Origin: Thioploca sp.
GTDB taxonomy: Bacteria > Pseudomonadota > Gammaproteobacteria > Beggiatoales > Beggiatoaceae
DNA length: 37,909 bases
Assembly (NCBI GenBank): GCA_030627235.1
Contig: DAOUSL010000013.1
Coordinates: forward strand, 1 to 37,909
Direction of reading: 5' to 3'
The notes below the pieces were generated by a model that did no database searches, was not told the origin of the DNA, and was given only the letters and a program-made list of their open reading frames with translations. Shown one piece after another: positions 18,029 through 25,717 of this stretch. The position numbers and the translations under genes are program-made. Each line of letters starts with the position of its first letter. The first letter of the stretch is position 1.

Positions 18029-18198
18029 TAGATATCTTTCCTAAAATTAAGTATATATAAATGTAGGATGCAATGAACGAAGGGAATTGCATCAATCGTG
18101 TTAATGCGACTCGAAAAGATGTAATTCGTAAACTCATTACATCCTACCTAAAGTCAGTAATTAACTATATTACTTTCGTTATTTAGGAAAGATGTCTA
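18029..18198. repeat. MITE-like element, family 1, second copy
   Basis: This 170-bp copy of the element at 51-214 keeps the core with its two palindromes almost unchanged (ATGTAGGATGCAATGAACGA and onward). The left inverted repeat has drifted, while the right end keeps ATTTAGGAAAGATGTCTA. It ends one base before the stop codon of the MTIP gene, so it forms that gene's 3' untranslated region. It occupies most of the 315-bp gap between malQ and that gene; the rest of the gap shows nothing recognisable. Confidence 0.8.
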
Positions 18199-18199
18199 G

Positions 18200-18940
18200 T
18201 TAATAATCTTGAAGTACTTTTTCTAACAATTGCCGTACATAATCAATTCCCTCAATTAGATTTTCCTCAATTTCTTCCATAGTTATCTGATCATTTCCAC
18301 GTCCTGCTGCTTCATTAGCAATTACTGCACAGGTTGCATAACATAAATCTAATTCTCTGGCTAGAGCGGCTTCTGGCATTCCAGTCATACCCACAATATC
18401 GCAACCATCTTGTTCCATTCGATCTATTTCAGCAATTGTTTCTAAACGAGGGCCTTGTGTTATCCCATAAACTCCTTGGGAAAATACTTTAAAATCAATT
18501 TCAGCAGATACATCTAATAATCTATTTCTTAAATCTTCACAGTATGGATTGGTAAAATCAATATGAGTTACATGACTTAAATCTTCGGCAAAAAAAGTAT
18601 GTTCCCTACCATAAGTATAATCAATAATCTGATGAGGAATTATTAAATCTCCTGGTTGCATATCAGAATGAATACTACCAACAGCCGCAATTGCTATAAC
18701 TGATTCGACTCCTATTTGTTTAAGAGCATGTATATTAGCCCGATAATTGATCTTATGTGGTGGAATCGTATGTTTAGTTCCGTGACGTGCCAAAAATACT
18801 ATTGATTTGTCATCATAAATACCATGAACAATTGGACTGGATGTCTCTCCATATGGAGTTTTTAATACTTGGCGATTAGTGATTTTTAAACCTTCCAGTT
18901 CAGTTAAACCACTGCCACCAATAATTGCTAGTTCAGTCAT
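18200..18940 (-). CDS. S-methyl-5'-thioinosine phosphorylase
   Basis: This 246-residue protein of the MTAP/PNP family cleaves S-methylthioinosine (or a related 6-oxopurine nucleoside) with phosphate, salvaging purine and methylthioribose. Phosphate-site motifs are GGSG (8-11) and RHG (52-54). Further family motifs are YRANIHALKQIGV, GPRLET (163-168) and GMTGMPEAALARE (184-196). At the base-recognition site it has Asn209 in ANEAAG, where adenosine-specific MTAPs carry Asp; this favours a 6-oxopurine substrate, as in the Pseudomonas MTIP. A hypoxanthine phosphoribosyltransferase often sits next to such genes, but none is seen here. The stop codon abuts a MITE-like element. Confidence 0.88.
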   Translation of the reverse strand: MTELAIIGGSGLTELEGLKITNRQVLKTPYGETSSPIVHGIYDDKSIVFLARHGTKHTIPPHKINYRANIHALKQIGVESVIAIAAVGSIHSDMQPGDLIIPHQIIDYTYGREHTFFAEDLSHVTHIDFTNPYCEDLRNRLLDVSAEIDFKVFSQGVYGITQGPRLETIAEIDRMEQDGCDIVGMTGMPEAALARELDLCYATCAVIANEAAGRGNDQITMEEIEENLIEGIDYVRQLLEKVLQDY

Positions 18941-19045
18941 ATTTTAAGTTAAATTTTATTTAAAAAGTAATCAAATATTGTGAGTTAATAGCTAATTCTA
19001 CTAATTTTAATTAACAATTAATAATTCACAGTTAACCATTCACAA

Positions 19046-20305
19046 TTAGTTTGATTTAATATCTTTCGCTAATAAACCATAATCTACTTTTATTGGAATT
19101 GGTGGACGAATGCGTACTGTATGCCCAGAACCAGGAGCAATTTCTATACTATTATTATATTGATCTTCAAGTTGTTCTAATTTAAATCGTTGATTTCCTT
19201 GTGGTGAAATAAGTTCTAAATTATCTCCAAGTTCAAAATGATTCTTTACTTCAATATCTAATAGTTCTCCAGTATAACCTAAAACTTCCCCAACAAATTG
19301 TTGCTGGTTATGGATTGAATTATTAGTTTTATAATTTTGAGGTTCTTCTGGTACATGTCGCCGATAAAACCCCTCGGTATAACCTCTATTGGCTAAATTA
19401 TCTAATTCTTGAAATAATTTCATATCAAAATCTTTATTAGCAACAATATCATCAATAGCTTTTCGATAAATTTGAGTAGTTCTAGCTACATAATAATAAG
19501 ACTTAGTACGACCTTCAATTTTTACCGAGTTAATCCCAATTTCAGCCAAAGTTTTTATATGTTGTATAGCACGTAAATCCTTAGAATTCATGATATAAGT
19601 ACCATTTTCATCTTCAAAAATTGGTAGGTATTGACCTGGTCGTTCTTTTTCTTCCAATAAATGAATTCCAATAGCATCTTCCTTGCCTTCATGTAATTTA
19701 TAATTCCAGCGACAAGCATTGGTACAACTACCTTGATTAGCATCACGATGATTTATATAACCAGACAACAAACAACGGCCAGAATAAGCAATACATAACG
19801 AGCCATGTACAAATACTTCCAGTTCCATATCTGGACATTGTTGCTTGATTTCTGCAATATCTTCTAACGATAATTCACGAGATAAAATAATGCGAGTTAA
19901 TCCTAATTTCTGCCAAAATTTTACTGAAGAATAATTCATGGTATTAGCCTGAACTGATAAGTGAATATCCTGTTGAGGCCAACGTTCCCTAACTAGCATA
20001 ATTAACCCTGGATCAGCCATAATTAGTGCATCTGGTTGCATCGCAATTATGGGAGTCATATCATCCATAAAGGTCTTTAATTTTGCATTATGTGGTAGTA
20101 AATTACAAGCAACGTAGAATTTTTTATTTTGAGAATGTGCTTCTGTAATTCCTTGGGCTAAATTGGCTAACTTATCAAAATCATTTTGCCGTACTCGTAA
20201 ACTATAGCGAGGTTGTCCAGCATAAACGGCATCTGCTCCATAAGCAAAAGCATACCGCATATTTTTTAAAGTACCAGCTGGAGAAAGTAATTCTGGTGGT
20301 TTCAT
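19046..20305 (-). CDS. trhP: tRNA uridine-34 hydroxylation protein TrhP (peptidase U32 family)
   Basis: TrhP (YegQ) makes 5-hydroxyuridine at the wobble position of tRNA using prephenate, a step toward the cmo5U modification. The 419-residue protein has the U32 signature: SPAGTLKNMRYAFAYGADAV near the start, and a cysteine set in HGSLCIAYSGRCLLSG and GSCTNACRW (Cys171, Cys178, Cys194, Cys198) that in the family holds an iron-sulfur cluster. NSKDLRAI and SVKIEGRTKS fit as well. It is slightly shorter than the Escherichia coli protein (about 450) at the C-terminus. It is cytoplasmic and stands alone, about 100 bp upstream of the MTIP gene on the same strand. Confidence 0.9.
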   Translation of the reverse strand: MKPPELLSPAGTLKNMRYAFAYGADAVYAGQPRYSLRVRQNDFDKLANLAQGITEAHSQNKKFYVACNLLPHNAKLKTFMDDMTPIIAMQPDALIMADPGLIMLVRERWPQQDIHLSVQANTMNYSSVKFWQKLGLTRIILSRELSLEDIAEIKQQCPDMELEVFVHGSLCIAYSGRCLLSGYINHRDANQGSCTNACRWNYKLHEGKEDAIGIHLLEEKERPGQYLPIFEDENGTYIMNSKDLRAIQHIKTLAEIGINSVKIEGRTKSYYYVARTTQIYRKAIDDIVANKDFDMKLFQELDNLANRGYTEGFYRRHVPEEPQNYKTNNSIHNQQQFVGEVLGYTGELLDIEVKNHFELGDNLELISPQGNQRFKLEQLEDQYNNSIEIAPGSGHTVRIRPPIPIKVDYGLLAKDIKSN

Positions 20306-20419
20306 GTTGTTAGGTTAATTTTACTTTGGGTTTAATACTATTAATTATAACAGATTGAGTAAAGGGCAACTGTCCTTCGTTAGCATTCTATCAAGCCTAA
20401 AAATTTTTTCCCCTATATA

Positions 20420-20481
20420 TATAGCAATTCTTAATTAAATTCAAAATAAATATCAATTGGTTATATTGCTATAGTGTATCC
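20420..20481 (+). repeat. Family 3 repeat, copy A
   Basis: It begins TATAGCAATTCTTAATTAAA and ends ATATTGCTATAGTGTATCC. The first 30 or so bases are identical to copy B at 21149. TATAGCAAT and ATTGCTATA form an inverted repeat. It is non-coding. Confidence 0.7.
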
Positions 20482-20750
20482 AATCGAAAAATACTATATT
20501 TCAAAGTAATTACTCACCCCTCCACAATCAAGAGAAAATAGAAGTAAGGGGAGAAAGTGCATTTTTGATAGATTAAAAAGCAGATAAACCTTAACGTTAC
20601 CAGTATTGACAACGAACGTATGCGAATTTTACCCCACTACAAGTATTACCTAATGCTTGAATAACAGCCAAGGTAAATGATTAGCTTTTTGAGTATAGCT
20701 AAAAATTGATAATTATACACATTGTGATATTTTAAATTCATGTTTAAAAA

Positions 20751-20782
20751 GGTGCATGATGCTATCGCTTATGCACCCTACC
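20751..20782. repeat. Family 4 hairpin (GGTAGGGTGCATAAGCGATAG type), copy 1
   Basis: On the minus strand it reads GGTAGGGTGCATAAGCGATA followed by GCATCATGCACC. GGGTGCAT pairs with ATGCACC. The same unit recurs at 22897-22928 and 23727-23758. It belongs to the widespread GTAGGGTGC...GCACC type of palindromic repeat seen in many sulfur bacteria and cyanobacteria (from memory). Confidence 0.75.
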
Positions 20783-20825
20783 AAATCATAATTTGTTAAT
20801 TATATACGGCTTACGAGTTGAATTA

Positions 20826-21116
20826 CTAAGTTGGCTTTTTGCTTCGATTCCCCGGTTTGGCCAAAATTTCCAAATAAAAGAATTCGAGCTGTTTTGATTC
20901 GGCCTGAGAAATGTATTTATTAATGTCGGACAAATGAATAACTTCGCTAGTTGCTTCGTCAACACCGAACCGACAGTCAAAATCCCAAGAAACGATATTT
21001 TCGGGTAGAGTCTTTTTACGTTCTCTTTTTATATATTTTTTAACTTCATGCCTGATTCCATCAACAAGCCTTGAAACTTTGATCTTTGGATCGGTTAATT
21101 TAAACGTTTTTTTCAT
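20826..21116 (-). CDS. DUF6172 family small protein
   Basis: This protein of 96 residues starts MKKTFKLTDPKIKVSRLVDG. It continues with a very basic stretch (KKYIKRERKKTLP), then WDFDCRFG (around residues 44-51), and ends in a short helix (QLEFFYLEILAKPG). It fits what I recall of the uncharacterised DUF6172 family by length and motifs. The frame is open 57 bases further upstream, but that part would read into a family 3 repeat, so the start at 21116 is preferred. It may bind nucleic acid, to judge only by its basic character. It is monocistronic, flanked by repeats. Confidence 0.72.
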   Translation of the reverse strand: MKKTFKLTDPKIKVSRLVDGIRHEVKKYIKRERKKTLPENIVSWDFDCRFGVDEATSEVIHLSDINKYISQAESKQLEFFYLEILAKPGNRSKKPT

Positions 21117-21148
21117 AGTGATTCCATAAAAAGTGTGACTGGCATTAT

Positions 21149-21205
21149 TATAGCAATTCTTAATTAAATTCAAAATAAATTACTTAATATTGCTGTAGTT
21201 TATCC
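21149..21205 (+). repeat. Family 3 repeat, copy B
   Basis: TATAGCAATTCTTAATTAAA at the left and ATATTGCTGTAGTTTATCC at the right match copy A and the reversed copy at 13122-13179. It lies directly upstream of the DUF6172 gene and may carry its promoter. The rest of the gap to 21426 shows nothing recognisable. Confidence 0.7.
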
Positions 21206-21426
21206 AGTCTAAAAATGCTATTAATGACATAATACCATTAAAGAACGGTTTCCCAAATTGTTTCTTACATAAATGATCTGATCACCTGAACTATTTTATT
21301 GTCGGCTTCAATGACTGGTTATACTGAGCGTAACCCAATCCATAGTAAATTATAATTTATTAATCATCCACATAAAGATTACGAGTTTATATTGCAGTCT
21401 ATGAGCTACCCGGCTGATGAGTCATA

Positions 21427-22527
21427 TTAAGGCTGTTCAAGTAAAGGGTAATCTGTATAACCAATTGGCCCTGTAGTATAAAACGTATTCTCGTCCCATG
21501 CTGCTGTTTCAATTCCCGTCTTAAATTTTTCAACAAGATCAGGATTTGAGATAAAAAGTTTTCCATAGGCCACAAGATCAGCCAGACCATCAGCAATAAC
21601 TTTATTACCCGTTTCCCTGTTAAAGGCTGTATTTATCATAAGTGTTCCTTTATACATAGGTCTGTAATGTATAGCTATGTTGGGTTCTGCTCCGGGTACA
21701 TCAGTCACATCTGTAAATGGTTCTGAAAGATGCAGGTAAGCCAGATCGTAATTATTGAGTTTCTTTACTATATAGTCAAAAGTGGGGATACTCTCTTCAT
21801 CAAGGGTCATGCCGAAGATACCGTGAAGTGAAGGGTTGAGCCTCACTCCAATACGGTTTTCAGGCATATATTTCTTCACTTCGTCTATTACCTCAAACAA
21901 GATTTTCGCCCTCTTTTCTATTGAACCACCGTATTCATCCGTTCTCTCATTGGAGGTTCTGCTGAAAAACTGATGAAGCAGATAGCCGTTGGATGAATGG
22001 ATTTCCACACCGTCAAATTTTGCGTCCATGGCATTTTTTGCTGCTCTACCGTAATCAGTTATAGTCTCTTTTATCTCATCAATCGTCATGGCCTTGGGTG
22101 TTACAGTATCTTTAAATCCATTAGGAGTATAGGATTTTGAATTCGGATTTATTGCAGATGCTGACAGTGGCAGCTCTCCATTATGAAAATCCGGGTGGGA
22201 CATCCGACCAACATGCCAGAGTTGGATAAATATTTTTCCTTCCTTCGTATGGACAGCAGTGGTTACTTTCTTCCATCCTTCTGTCTGCTCATCTGAATAG
22301 ATACCCGGTGTGTTGATGTATCCAACTGCCCGCTCCGATATTTGAGAACCCTCGGATATAATAAGGCCTGCTGAGGCTCTCTGGGAATAATACTCAGCCA
22401 TAAGATCTGTTGCTATATTGCCGGAGTTATCTGCCCGACTACGAGTCATGGGAGCCATGACCACACGATTTTTAAGTTTCATATCTCCCATAATATAATC
22501 GTTTAAGAGTGCCTGTTTGGTTTCCAT
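21427..22527 (-). CDS. Old yellow enzyme family alkene reductase (NemA-like)
   Basis: This FMN-dependent NAD(P)H oxidoreductase of 366 residues reduces activated double bonds such as enones, maleimides or nitro esters in related enzymes. Family motifs are RVVMAPMTRSRA (21-32), IQLWHVGRMSHP (101-112), and the active-site segment VEIHSSNGYLLHQFFS with His177, Asn180 and Tyr182. NERTDEYGGSIEKRAKIL and GVRLNP follow. The length is normal. AAAGGA lies about 10 bases before the ATG. Base composition is clearly richer in G+C than its neighbours (codons such as CTC, GGC and CGG are frequent), and repeats lie on both sides; both suggest recent horizontal transfer. The physiological substrate is unknown. 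Confidence 0.93.
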   Translation of the reverse strand: METKQALLNDYIMGDMKLKNRVVMAPMTRSRADNSGNIATDLMAEYYSQRASAGLIISEGSQISERAVGYINTPGIYSDEQTEGWKKVTTAVHTKEGKIFIQLWHVGRMSHPDFHNGELPLSASAINPNSKSYTPNGFKDTVTPKAMTIDEIKETITDYGRAAKNAMDAKFDGVEIHSSNGYLLHQFFSRTSNERTDEYGGSIEKRAKILFEVIDEVKKYMPENRIGVRLNPSLHGIFGMTLDEESIPTFDYIVKKLNNYDLAYLHLSEPFTDVTDVPGAEPNIAIHYRPMYKGTLMINTAFNRETGNKVIADGLADLVAYGKLFISNPDLVEKFKTGIETAAWDENTFYTTGPIGYTDYPLLEQP

Positions 22528-23009
22528 CTGTTTTTCCTTTGTTTTAAAATTTATTTCACATATCGAAATTCTTGCTTTATCGGTTACTTAAAAAGTCCAG
22601 ATTCCTTGGCAAATTATTGATTCTCTAAAATACACTACTGAGGATCAAGTCTTCAATTTTTACTAGTTCCATGTTTTCGTATCTTTTGCATATCCGATTT
22701 TATTGATGACCTCAAGCCACATAACGTATTATGTTAATCGGCACTAGACAAGGATGTAAAATGTCTGCTTCAACGCTATCCTGAGTGTAGCCATAGCGAC
22801 TTAGAGAAGCGTAGCAAAGGTGAAACGCTTCATCAGAATAACAACATTCTTACTTAAGCCGTCGAAGATCGGTCTCCAAGATTAATTTATAGATAAGGTG
22901 TATGATGCTATCGTTTATGCACCCTACCAAATTAATTAAACATATACGGCTTACATGTTAAAGAGAGAAACGACTGGCGTAGTATTTAATATCCACATTT
23001 ATGGTTTTG
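22528..23009. other. Intergenic region, repeats only
   Basis: No coding sequence is supported in this 482-bp stretch. A partly palindromic segment lies around 22775-22835 (CGCTAT..ATAGCG and AGCGTAGC..), followed by a long copy of the family 4 repeat (22859-22928). The remainder is unremarkable. Confidence 0.55.
22859..22928. repeat. Family 4 repeat, long copy 2
   Basis: This 70-bp unit starts at GCCGTCGAAGATCGGT, continues TCCAAGATTAATTTATAGAT, and ends in the hairpin GGTGTATGATGCTATCG...GCACCCTACC. It matches 23690-23758 across its whole length with few changes, so the repeat unit is longer than the hairpin alone. Confidence 0.8.
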
Positions 23010-23648
23010 TTATGGCTTACATTTTTTAGCGACCATCAGTATTCCAGGAACAATGTAGCCATCATTATAAACATGTTTCATATCTCTTTCTGGATAACAC
23101 CATGATAATAAATCATGCTTAATATTTGAGCTGACTTCTTGAATTGCAGAATCTAATGCTTTGATAATATCTGAAATAGGGTTTTCTTTTATAAAAAACA
23201 CAATAAAGGCAATGCCTACACCATCTATCTCCCCGTCTCCTCTTGAAAAATTAGCAGCCTCTACGGCATCATCTAGCGTTGATTGAACATTACTCAAATA
23301 GTCACCTTTAATAGACATACGTTTGAATTTTGCTTCAATATACTCTTCAGTGCAATTCTCAGAACAAACCCAAAGATCAATTCGCCCATTTTTCTCATTT
23401 TTACCAGTGCCTTTTATAGCTTGAAACTCCTCTAATGCGATGTTTCCACAACTCCAAGCAGCTCCAGCTAAAAGCCCTACATTAGCTCTTTCATTATTAT
23501 CATAAGGAGCATCACCTAACTCTGTTAGTCTTGTGTAGCGTTCTATATTGAAAATCCATGATTTACACATTGGAATCCAGTGCCTCAATTGCTTATTTGT
23601 CTTTACACCACTAACAGTAGTAGATAAAACTTTCATCCAATTCTCCAT
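23010..23648 (-). CDS. Unrecognised protein with PD-(D/E)XK-like nuclease motif set
   Basis: I do not recognise this 212-residue soluble protein. It has no signal peptide or membrane segment. The centre reads ALEEFQAIKG..NGRIDLWV..EEYIEAKFKR, with Glu73/Glu74, Asp91 on a hydrophobic strand, and Glu105-Ala-Lys107 on the next strand. That spacing and pattern (E...D...ExK) is what PD-(D/E)XK nucleases show, so a nuclease-like fold is a reasonable hypothesis, not an assignment. The second half (GIAFIVFFIKENPISDIIKA) adds a further strand and helix. Family 4 repeats lie on both sides and a VF530 gene follows upstream on the same strand, in what appears to be an accessory region. Confidence 0.6.
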   Translation of the reverse strand: MENWMKVLSTTVSGVKTNKQLRHWIPMCKSWIFNIERYTRLTELGDAPYDNNERANVGLLAGAAWSCGNIALEEFQAIKGTGKNEKNGRIDLWVCSENCTEEYIEAKFKRMSIKGDYLSNVQSTLDDAVEAANFSRGDGEIDGVGIAFIVFFIKENPISDIIKALDSAIQEVSSNIKHDLLSWCYPERDMKHVYNDGYIVPGILMVAKKCKP

Positions 23649-23689
23649 TTCCAGATAGTTTTTAGTGAACTATAACGCTATTCTTGAGC

Positions 23690-23758
23690 CATCGAAGGTC
23701 GGTATCCAAGATTAAGTTATAGATAAGGTGCATGATACTATCGCTTATGCACCCTACC
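23690..23758. repeat. Family 4 repeat, long copy 3
   Basis: GCCATCGAAGGTCGGTATCC through GCACCCTACC repeats the unit at 22859-22928. Copies 2 and 3 bracket the 212-residue protein gene in direct orientation, so recombination between them would delete that gene. Confidence 0.8.
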
Positions 23759-23767
23759 AAAAATTTA

Positions 23768-24160
23768 TTAATAAGACATATCATGATCTCTTTCAGCTGC
23801 TTTCTTTGCACGCTTTTCACGCAACTGCTCGGCATCTTCAAAACTCAGTTCCTTAGGCTTACCTGGTGTTTGACATTCCGGAATAATCCGATCCCTAGGA
23901 GGAAATAAGAACTGTTCGTACGACGCTTTGGGTAAATTTTTAAATTCATACAAATAGAAAGCTTCAACTTTCTCACGCGCCCAGTCCGTTTTTTTAAGAA
24001 ACTTTACACTGGAATCAATGCTTGGGTTGGTCTTAAAACAATTGATATTTAAATAGGCAAAAAGAATCTTAAAACCGTAGTGTTCTATTATTTCAGTCAA
24101 TATGCTTTTTAAACCAACACCATGCAGAGGGTTATTCTTGTAGTCAATCTCAGTGTTCAT
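23768..24160 (-). CDS. VF530 family DNA-binding-like protein
   Basis: The first 75 or so residues of this 130-residue protein fit the VF530 (DUF2132) family. [20 protein letters not shown], then [20 protein letters not shown] and [14 protein letters not shown] are the family's conserved helices. The structure of the founding member resembles DNA-binding helical domains; no biological role is established. After residue 80 comes an extension ([16 protein letters not shown]..) ending in a charged helix ([16 protein letters not shown]), longer than the minimal family. The gene is monocistronic or paired loosely with the gene at 23010. Confidence 0.82.
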   Translation of the reverse strand: MNTEIDYKNNPLHGVGLKSILTEIIEHYGFKILFAYLNINCFKTNPSIDSSVKFLKKTDWAREKVEAFYLYEFKNLPKASYEQFLFPPRDRIIPECQTPGKPKELSFEDAEQLREKRAKKAAERDHDMSY

Positions 24161-24256
24161 GCTAATCTCCGGTCAAAGTATTTAAATTGTGATGTTATTA
24201 GCATGTTTGCTCTTGCTCGTACCCATGCTTTTTGCTCAATGCTATTAAATTAAACA

Positions 24257-24278
24257 GGGCGAACACATAGGTTTGCCC
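24257..24278. repeat. Short hairpin, GGGCGAAC...GTTTGCCC
   Basis: An eight-base stem (one G-T pair) surrounds the loop ACATAG. It is of the GTAGGGGCAAAC...GTTCGCCC type of dispersed palindrome, similar in kind to 3744-3766. Confidence 0.6.
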
Positions 24279-24367
24279 CTACCATATTGAAATATATTAT
24301 ATTTTATAGTGGCAGACTTGCTGCCCTTAACTTAATTCCATCCACGCTTTTTAAGTTTCAATCTGTC

Positions 24368-24952
24368 CTACCAAAATTCACCCACATTAATATTTTGCCG
24401 CTCAGGTGCCACAATAGTAAATACTTGTTTGCGTTTTAATCTCATCATGCCGGCGATAATGTTAGTGGGAAACATTTCAACTCCATTGTTGTAATCAGTC
24501 ACGGTGGCATTGTAAGCACGTCTGGCTGCGGAAATTTGTTCTTCGACCTCATTTAAACTCGCTTGTAAGTGCAGAAAGTTTTGATTAGCCTTTAGATCTG
24601 GGTAAGATTCAACTGCTACCATAATTTGGCCTATTGTACCACTTAGCTGATTATCCAAGTCAACCTTTTCTTCATTGGATAAATTACTATGGATTGCTTG
24701 ACTACGCAAACTAGTAATTTTTTCTAGTAATTCTCTTTCATGAATAGCATATTTTTGTACTGTTCTCACTAAGTTAGGTATTAAATCATAGCGTTTTTTT
24801 AACATGACATCCATGCCTCCAAAAGCATAATCTACTTGATTTTTTTTATCGATCAAGCTGTTGTAGAGAATCGCAACTATGATTCCAGTTATAATCAATA
24901 TTCCAAAAAATACTCCAAACACTACTAGTAATATTATTACGGTGCTTGACAT
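24368..24952 (-). CDS. LemA family membrane protein
   Basis: This 194-residue protein has an N-terminal membrane segment (about 5-28) and then the LemA helical-bundle domain. Signatures are YNSLIDKKNQVDYAFGGMDV, LKKRYDLIPNLVRTVQKYA (51-69), ESYPDLKANQNFLHLQASLN and AARRAYNATVTDYNNGVEMF. Length is normal. LemA proteins are membrane-anchored with a conserved but unproven role. They often sit beside a TPM-domain protein gene, which is absent here. AAGGAAC just upstream of the ATG serves as a ribosome binding site. Confidence 0.92.
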   Translation of the reverse strand: MSSTVIILLVVFGVFFGILIITGIIVAILYNSLIDKKNQVDYAFGGMDVMLKKRYDLIPNLVRTVQKYAIHERELLEKITSLRSQAIHSNLSNEEKVDLDNQLSGTIGQIMVAVESYPDLKANQNFLHLQASLNEVEEQISAARRAYNATVTDYNNGVEMFPTNIIAGMMRLKRKQVFTIVAPERQNINVGEFW

Positions 24953-25717
24953 GTTATAGTTCCTTTAAGACAATTTATAGTATTTAAACTAGTGTTGCAA
25001 AATAAATTTTGCACTCCAATTATGTTGTTTGATTATACAATTTTTTATTATGCTAATCAAATATTTTTAATACTAAAGCTCTGATTTAATCCAACGAATT
25101 AATTTGTATTGGGAAATACCGTATGGTAAGTTTATTGATACTATGTGGCGATAGAAAATTTACAGAAAGATAACAACGTAACAAGCCATTTTTACGCAAA
25201 GTAAATACAGCATTATAAAAATATGAAAACTAAAGCAGAAATCATTGCTCATAGGAATTGATACCAAACTTAGGTATGTAAACGTTATTTTTTATATTGA
25301 CAGCAGCTTTATTTATATTTGCATTCTTATCTAAAGTATCGCCATATGCAATATTTGGTTTGTTTATTACTGTTCCTTTATTAATTATATTTGGATCGTA
25401 CCGAGATAATTTGCAAGAGTCTTATATGGTAAAAATTGATAAATAAATAATGTATTTAATAATATTATTACTGATATAAAGTTAGGAGAAAAACCATTAT
25501 CCAGAGAGCTTCCAGTTAATTTTCTTAATCGAAAAATTGATTACCATATGAATCGTTATCTTACTATGGTCAAAATAGATAAAAAGATTTTTGTTGATAA
25601 TCAGTGTAGAATAACTGGGTAGGATATTTACCTAGCTCCTATTTGCCTGAATAGAAATTGAGTCAAGAAACACCATAACTTACTATTACTCTCAATAATT
25701 TGAATTTACTAAATATT
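24953..25717. other. Non-coding region with possible decayed ORFs
   Basis: This gap of about 765 bp holds the palindrome TGCAAAATAAATTTTGCA (24996-25013), part of a repeat shared with 16154-16179. It also holds two protein-like open frames on the plus strand. 25282-25446 lacks ATG and reads ..LTAALFIFAFLSKVSPYAIF.., two membrane-like helices, ending MVKIDK. 25443-25622 reads ..GEKPLSRELPVNFLNRKID and again contains MVKIDK. Neither has a proper start, so they are probably remnants. No retron-type RNA or reverse transcriptase was found next to the Septu genes. Confidence 0.4.

Larger units (their letters stand above)
20306..20825. other. Intergenic region with two repeats, no gene
   Basis: No convincing coding sequence is visible in this 520-bp stretch. 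It holds a family 3 repeat (20420-20481) and a family 4 hairpin (20751-20782). The remainder is unstructured AT-rich sequence. A short open frame at 20786-20980 on the minus strand overlaps the DUF6172 gene in another frame and is rejected. Confidence 0.6.

Noticed and set aside
20786-20980. Minus-strand frame of 64 residues
   Set aside because: It overlaps the DUF6172 gene in another frame, runs through a repeat, and has no family likeness.
21399-21596. Minus-strand frame of 65 residues
   Set aside because: It is a shadow of the end of the old yellow enzyme gene in a different frame.
25060-25717. Possible retron msr/msd RNA before the ATPase-HNH pair
   Set aside because: ATPase-HNH pairs also occur in retrons, but no reverse transcriptase is encoded nearby and no inverted a1/a2-type repeat framing a folded RNA was seen.
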